64,000 nt of DNA, from NCBI RefSeq assembly GCF_900236475.1, contig NZ_LT963352.1, forward strand, positions 1,302,001-1,366,000, in the 5' to 3' direction. Shown here one piece after another: positions 62,036 through 64,000 of this stretch (the first letter of the stretch is position 1; each line of letters opens with the position of its first letter). Under the pieces are notes generated by a model. It worked only from the letters and a program-made list of their open reading frames with translations. It was not told the DNA's origin and ran no database searches. The DNA is from Streptomyces chartreusis NRRL 3882. GTDB lineage: Bacteria > Actinomycetota > Actinomycetes > Streptomycetales > Streptomycetaceae. Made by a program: the position numbers and the translations under genes.

Positions 62036-63430
62036 ATGAGAGACACCTCCGGCAGACCCCGAGCACGGCGCCCGCTCCGGCGGGCGGTCGTCGCCGTCGT
62101 CAGCGCGCTCGGCCTCGCCGCGGTCGCCGCCACCGCCGCGACTCCCTCCGCGAGCGCCTCCGCGCCGCCGCCCCCGTCGGGCTGGACCCAGGTCTTCCTC
62201 GACGACTTCAACGGCCCCGCGGGCAGCGGCGTCAACACCTCCGACTGGCAGTACGCGACCGGCAAGGGCTACCCGGGCGGCCCCGCCAACTGGGGCACCG
62301 GCGAGATCGAGACGATGACGAGCAGCACCGACAACGTCTCCCTCGACGGCAACGGCAACCTCCGCATCACGCCCCGGCGGGACGGAGCCGGCAACTGGAC
62401 CTCCGGCCGCATCGAGACCAACCGCACCGACTTCCAGCCCCCGGCCGGCGGCAAGCTCCGCGTGGAGTCGCGCATCCAGGTGCCGAACGTCACCGGGGCC
62501 GCGGCGAAGGGCTACTGGCCGGCGTTCTGGATGCTGGGCGCCCCCTACCGGGGCAACTACTGGAACTGGCCGGGCGTGGGCGAGCTGGACATCATGGAGA
62601 ACACCCAGGGCCAGAACACGGTGTTCGCGACGATGCACTGCGGCACCTCGCCGGGCGGGCCCTGCAACGAGACGAGCGGCATCGGCAGTTCGACGACCTG
62701 TCAGGGCACCACGTGCCAGGCCGGCTTCCACACCTACCGGATGGAGTGGGACCGCTCGACGAGCGTGGAGGAGATCCGCTTCTACCTCGACGGCGTCAAC
62801 TTCCACACGGTGCGCGCCAACCAGGTCGACGCGACGACCTGGCGCAACGCCACGGACCACGGCTTCTTCATCATCCTGAACGTCGCGATGGGCGGCGGAT
62901 TCCCGGACGCGTTCGGCGGCGGCCCGGACGCGGGAACGCAGCCCGGCCACCCGATGGTCGTCGACTACGTCCAGGTGCTGTCGTCCGGCGGCGGCACCAC
63001 GCCTCCCCCGACCGGCAACCGCGACGCCTACTCCACCATCCAGGCCGAGTCCTACGACGGCCAGTCCGGGGTGAGCACCGAGACGACGTCCGACTCCGGC
63101 GGCGGCCAGAACGTCGGCTCACTGGCCAACGGTGACTGGCTGCACTTCAAGGGCGTCAACTTCGGCTCCACCGCGGCCCGGCAGTTCAGCGCCCGGGTCG
63201 CGAGCGGTGCGGCGGGCGGTGTCAGCGGACTGGTCGAGGTACGGCTGGACAGCCGGAGCAACGCGCCCGTCGGGAGTTTCGCGGTGGGCAACACCGGCGG
63301 CTGGCAGTCGTGGCGGACCGTCCCTGCGAACATCGCCTCCGTGACGGGCACGCACGACGTGTACCTGACCTTCACCAGCGGGCAGCCGGCGGACTTCGTG
63401 AACGTCAACTGGTTCACCTTCGGGCACTGA
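62036..63430 (+). CDS. Secreted GH16 endo-beta-glucanase with CBM6-like domain
   Basis: This 464-residue enzyme has a Sec signal peptide (RRAVVAVVSALGLAAVAATA, cleavage after the ASASA run). A GH16 domain (about residues 50-320) has the catalytic motif GELDIMENTQ (two Glu around the Asp). A Gly/Thr/Pro linker and a CBM6-type beta-sandwich follow (from ~335: AESYDGQSGV, GDWLHFKGVNFGSTAARQF, DVYLTFTSGQPADFVNVNWF). It should cut beta-1,3- or mixed-linkage glucans, such as laminarin or fungal wall glucan, outside the cell. A perfect LacI-type operator suggests induction by a glucan-derived sugar. A strong terminator follows. Confidence 0.94.
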   Translation: MRDTSGRPRARRPLRRAVVAVVSALGLAAVAATAATPSASASAPPPPSGWTQVFLDDFNGPAGSGVNTSDWQYATGKGYPGGPANWGTGEIETMTSSTDNVSLDGNGNLRITPRRDGAGNWTSGRIETNRTDFQPPAGGKLRVESRIQVPNVTGAAAKGYWPAFWMLGAPYRGNYWNWPGVGELDIMENTQGQNTVFATMHCGTSPGGPCNETSGIGSSTTCQGTTCQAGFHTYRMEWDRSTSVEEIRFYLDGVNFHTVRANQVDATTWRNATDHGFFIILNVAMGGGFPDAFGGGPDAGTQPGHPMVVDYVQVLSSGGGTTPPPTGNRDAYSTIQAESYDGQSGVSTETTSDSGGGQNVGSLANGDWLHFKGVNFGSTAARQFSARVASGAAGGVSGLVEVRLDSRSNAPVGSFAVGNTGGWQSWRTVPANIASVTGTHDVYLTFTSGQPADFVNVNWFTFGH

Positions 63431-63449
63431 CTCCGTCCTGCGCCTTCGG

Positions 63450-63481
63450 AAAGGGGCTCCACGCGCGCGTGGAGCCCCTTT
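63450..63481 (+). terminator. Strong hairpin terminator with T run
   Basis: AAAGGGGCTCCACG and its exact complement (63468-63481) flank CGCG and lead into TTTT. It ends the glucanase transcript and, on the other strand, could serve the convergent AraC-type gene. Confidence 0.9.
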
Positions 63482-63525
63482 TCGCCGTCCGGCCTTCGTG
63501 GTCTCGACGTCCGGCCTTCGTGGTT

Positions 63526-64000
63526 TCAGCGCAGTTCCGCCCGGAACGCCGCCGGCGTCTGGTCCGTGTGCTGGTGGAAGAACTTGGAGAAGTTCGCGGC
63601 GTCGGGGAAGCCGACCGCCGCCCCGATGCGGCCGATCGGCAGGTCGGTGTGGGCGAGGAGCCGTTTGGCCTCCAGGACCACGCGCTTGCCGATGAAGGCC
63701 TTGGGGGTGTCGCCGGTCGCGCCGCGGACCGCGCGGACCAGGGTGCGGCGGGAGTAGCCGAGCGCGTCCGCGTAGGCGCTGACGCTGTGGTTGGTGGCGA
63801 AGTCCTTCTCCACGGCGTCCCGGAAGAGGGTGAAGGTGGAGTCGGCCTGCTGCCCGACCGACTCCGCCGAGCCGGCGGCGAGATGGGCGAGCCGCAGCAG
63901 GAACGCCGTCAGCGAGTGGCGCAGGACGGCGGTGTGCAGGCTCAGCGGCAGCGTCTCCGTGTCCTCGTACTCGCGTCGCAGCTGGCCGAGCGAGTCGCGC
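63526..64000 (-). CDS. AraC-family transcriptional regulator, C-terminal part
   Basis: The frame is open to the right edge, so the N-terminus lies outside the window. The last ~95 residues form the AraC double HTH: VSAYADALGYSRRTLVRAVR, GDTPKAFIGKRVVLEAKRLL and then LPIGRIGAAVGFPDAANFSK and FHQHTDQTPAAFRAELR. Upstream (LPLSLHTAVLRHSLTAFLLR) is the end of the N-terminal sensor domain. It is a DNA-binding regulator of unknown target, converging on the glucanase gene. Confidence 0.9.
   Translation of the reverse strand, partial: RDSLGQLRREYEDTETLPLSLHTAVLRHSLTAFLLRLAHLAAGSAESVGQQADSTFTLFRDAVEKDFATNHSVSAYADALGYSRRTLVRAVRGATGDTPKAFIGKRVVLEAKRLLAHTDLPIGRIGAAVGFPDAANFSKFFHQHTDQTPAAFRAELR

Overview
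The window is GC-rich actinobacterial DNA, almost certainly from a Streptomyces chromosome. Coding third positions are nearly always G or C. Starts are often GTG, genes overlap by ATGA or GTGA, and there are many Tat-exported proteins and many TetR, MarR, GntR, DeoR, IclR and PaaX regulators. No rRNA, tRNA or CRISPR array was seen. Function calls rest on motifs and remembered families; no database search was run.

Region 1 (1-8.2 kb) is ordinary accessory chromosome: the tail of a secreted or lipoprotein-like protein, a TetR regulator facing a PAP2-type phosphatase across a dense operator array, a DMT exporter, a Tat-exported phospholipase C, an MHS-family transporter, and a LysM protein translationally coupled to a three-helix membrane protein.

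Region 2 (8.2-18.4 kb) is an eroded, insertion-rich stretch. It holds two IS1380-type elements, both dead, one internally scrambled with segments in alternating orientation. An IS5-type element sits against the end of the scrambled one. There are remnants of a PP2C phosphatase, an aldo/keto reductase, a short-chain dehydrogenase and a 4-hydroxy-2-oxovalerate aldolase, and a decayed second copy of the LysM/membrane pair. Intact genes here are one aldo/keto reductase, an FMN azoreductase and a MarR regulator. A 26-bp two-part motif upstream of both azoreductase and marR suggests one regulon.

Region 3 (18.4-26.1 kb) is catabolic. A vanA-like Rieske oxygenase, a 58-residue Cys/His protein and a vanB-like reductase form a tightly overlapping operon. 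It converges on a six-gene hydroxyproline operon: a three-part flavin dehydrogenase, a DHDPS-family deaminase, a 4-hydroxyproline epimerase and a GntR regulator.

Region 4 (26.2-32.7 kb) is typical Streptomyces housekeeping and regulation: an MmyB-like sensor, an XRE/M78 pair, a phosphopantetheinyl transferase with a metallophosphoesterase, an ATP-grasp protein and a sulfotransferase.

Region 5 (32.8-52 kb) is a large divergent glycan-use locus. A DeoR regulator, GH4, GH38 alpha-mannosidase and GH29 fucosidase run leftward. A PfkB kinase, an ABC sugar importer, an alkaline-phosphatase-superfamily enzyme, a GH2 beta-galactosidase, two Tat-exported phosphoesterase-fold proteins and a secreted protein of unknown fold run rightward. 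The combination of exo-glycosidases with three different phosphoesterase folds is the most interesting system-level feature.

Region 6 (52-60.8 kb) looks like acid or aromatic catabolism: PaaX, MaoC hydratase, acyl-CoA ligase, amidohydrolase and SDR, then a divergent MarR regulator, MHS transporter, secreted esterase-like hydrolase and IclR. Region 7 (60.8-64 kb) holds two convergent VOC paralogues, a secreted GH16-CBM6 glucanase behind a perfect LacI-type operator, and an AraC regulator cut by the window edge.
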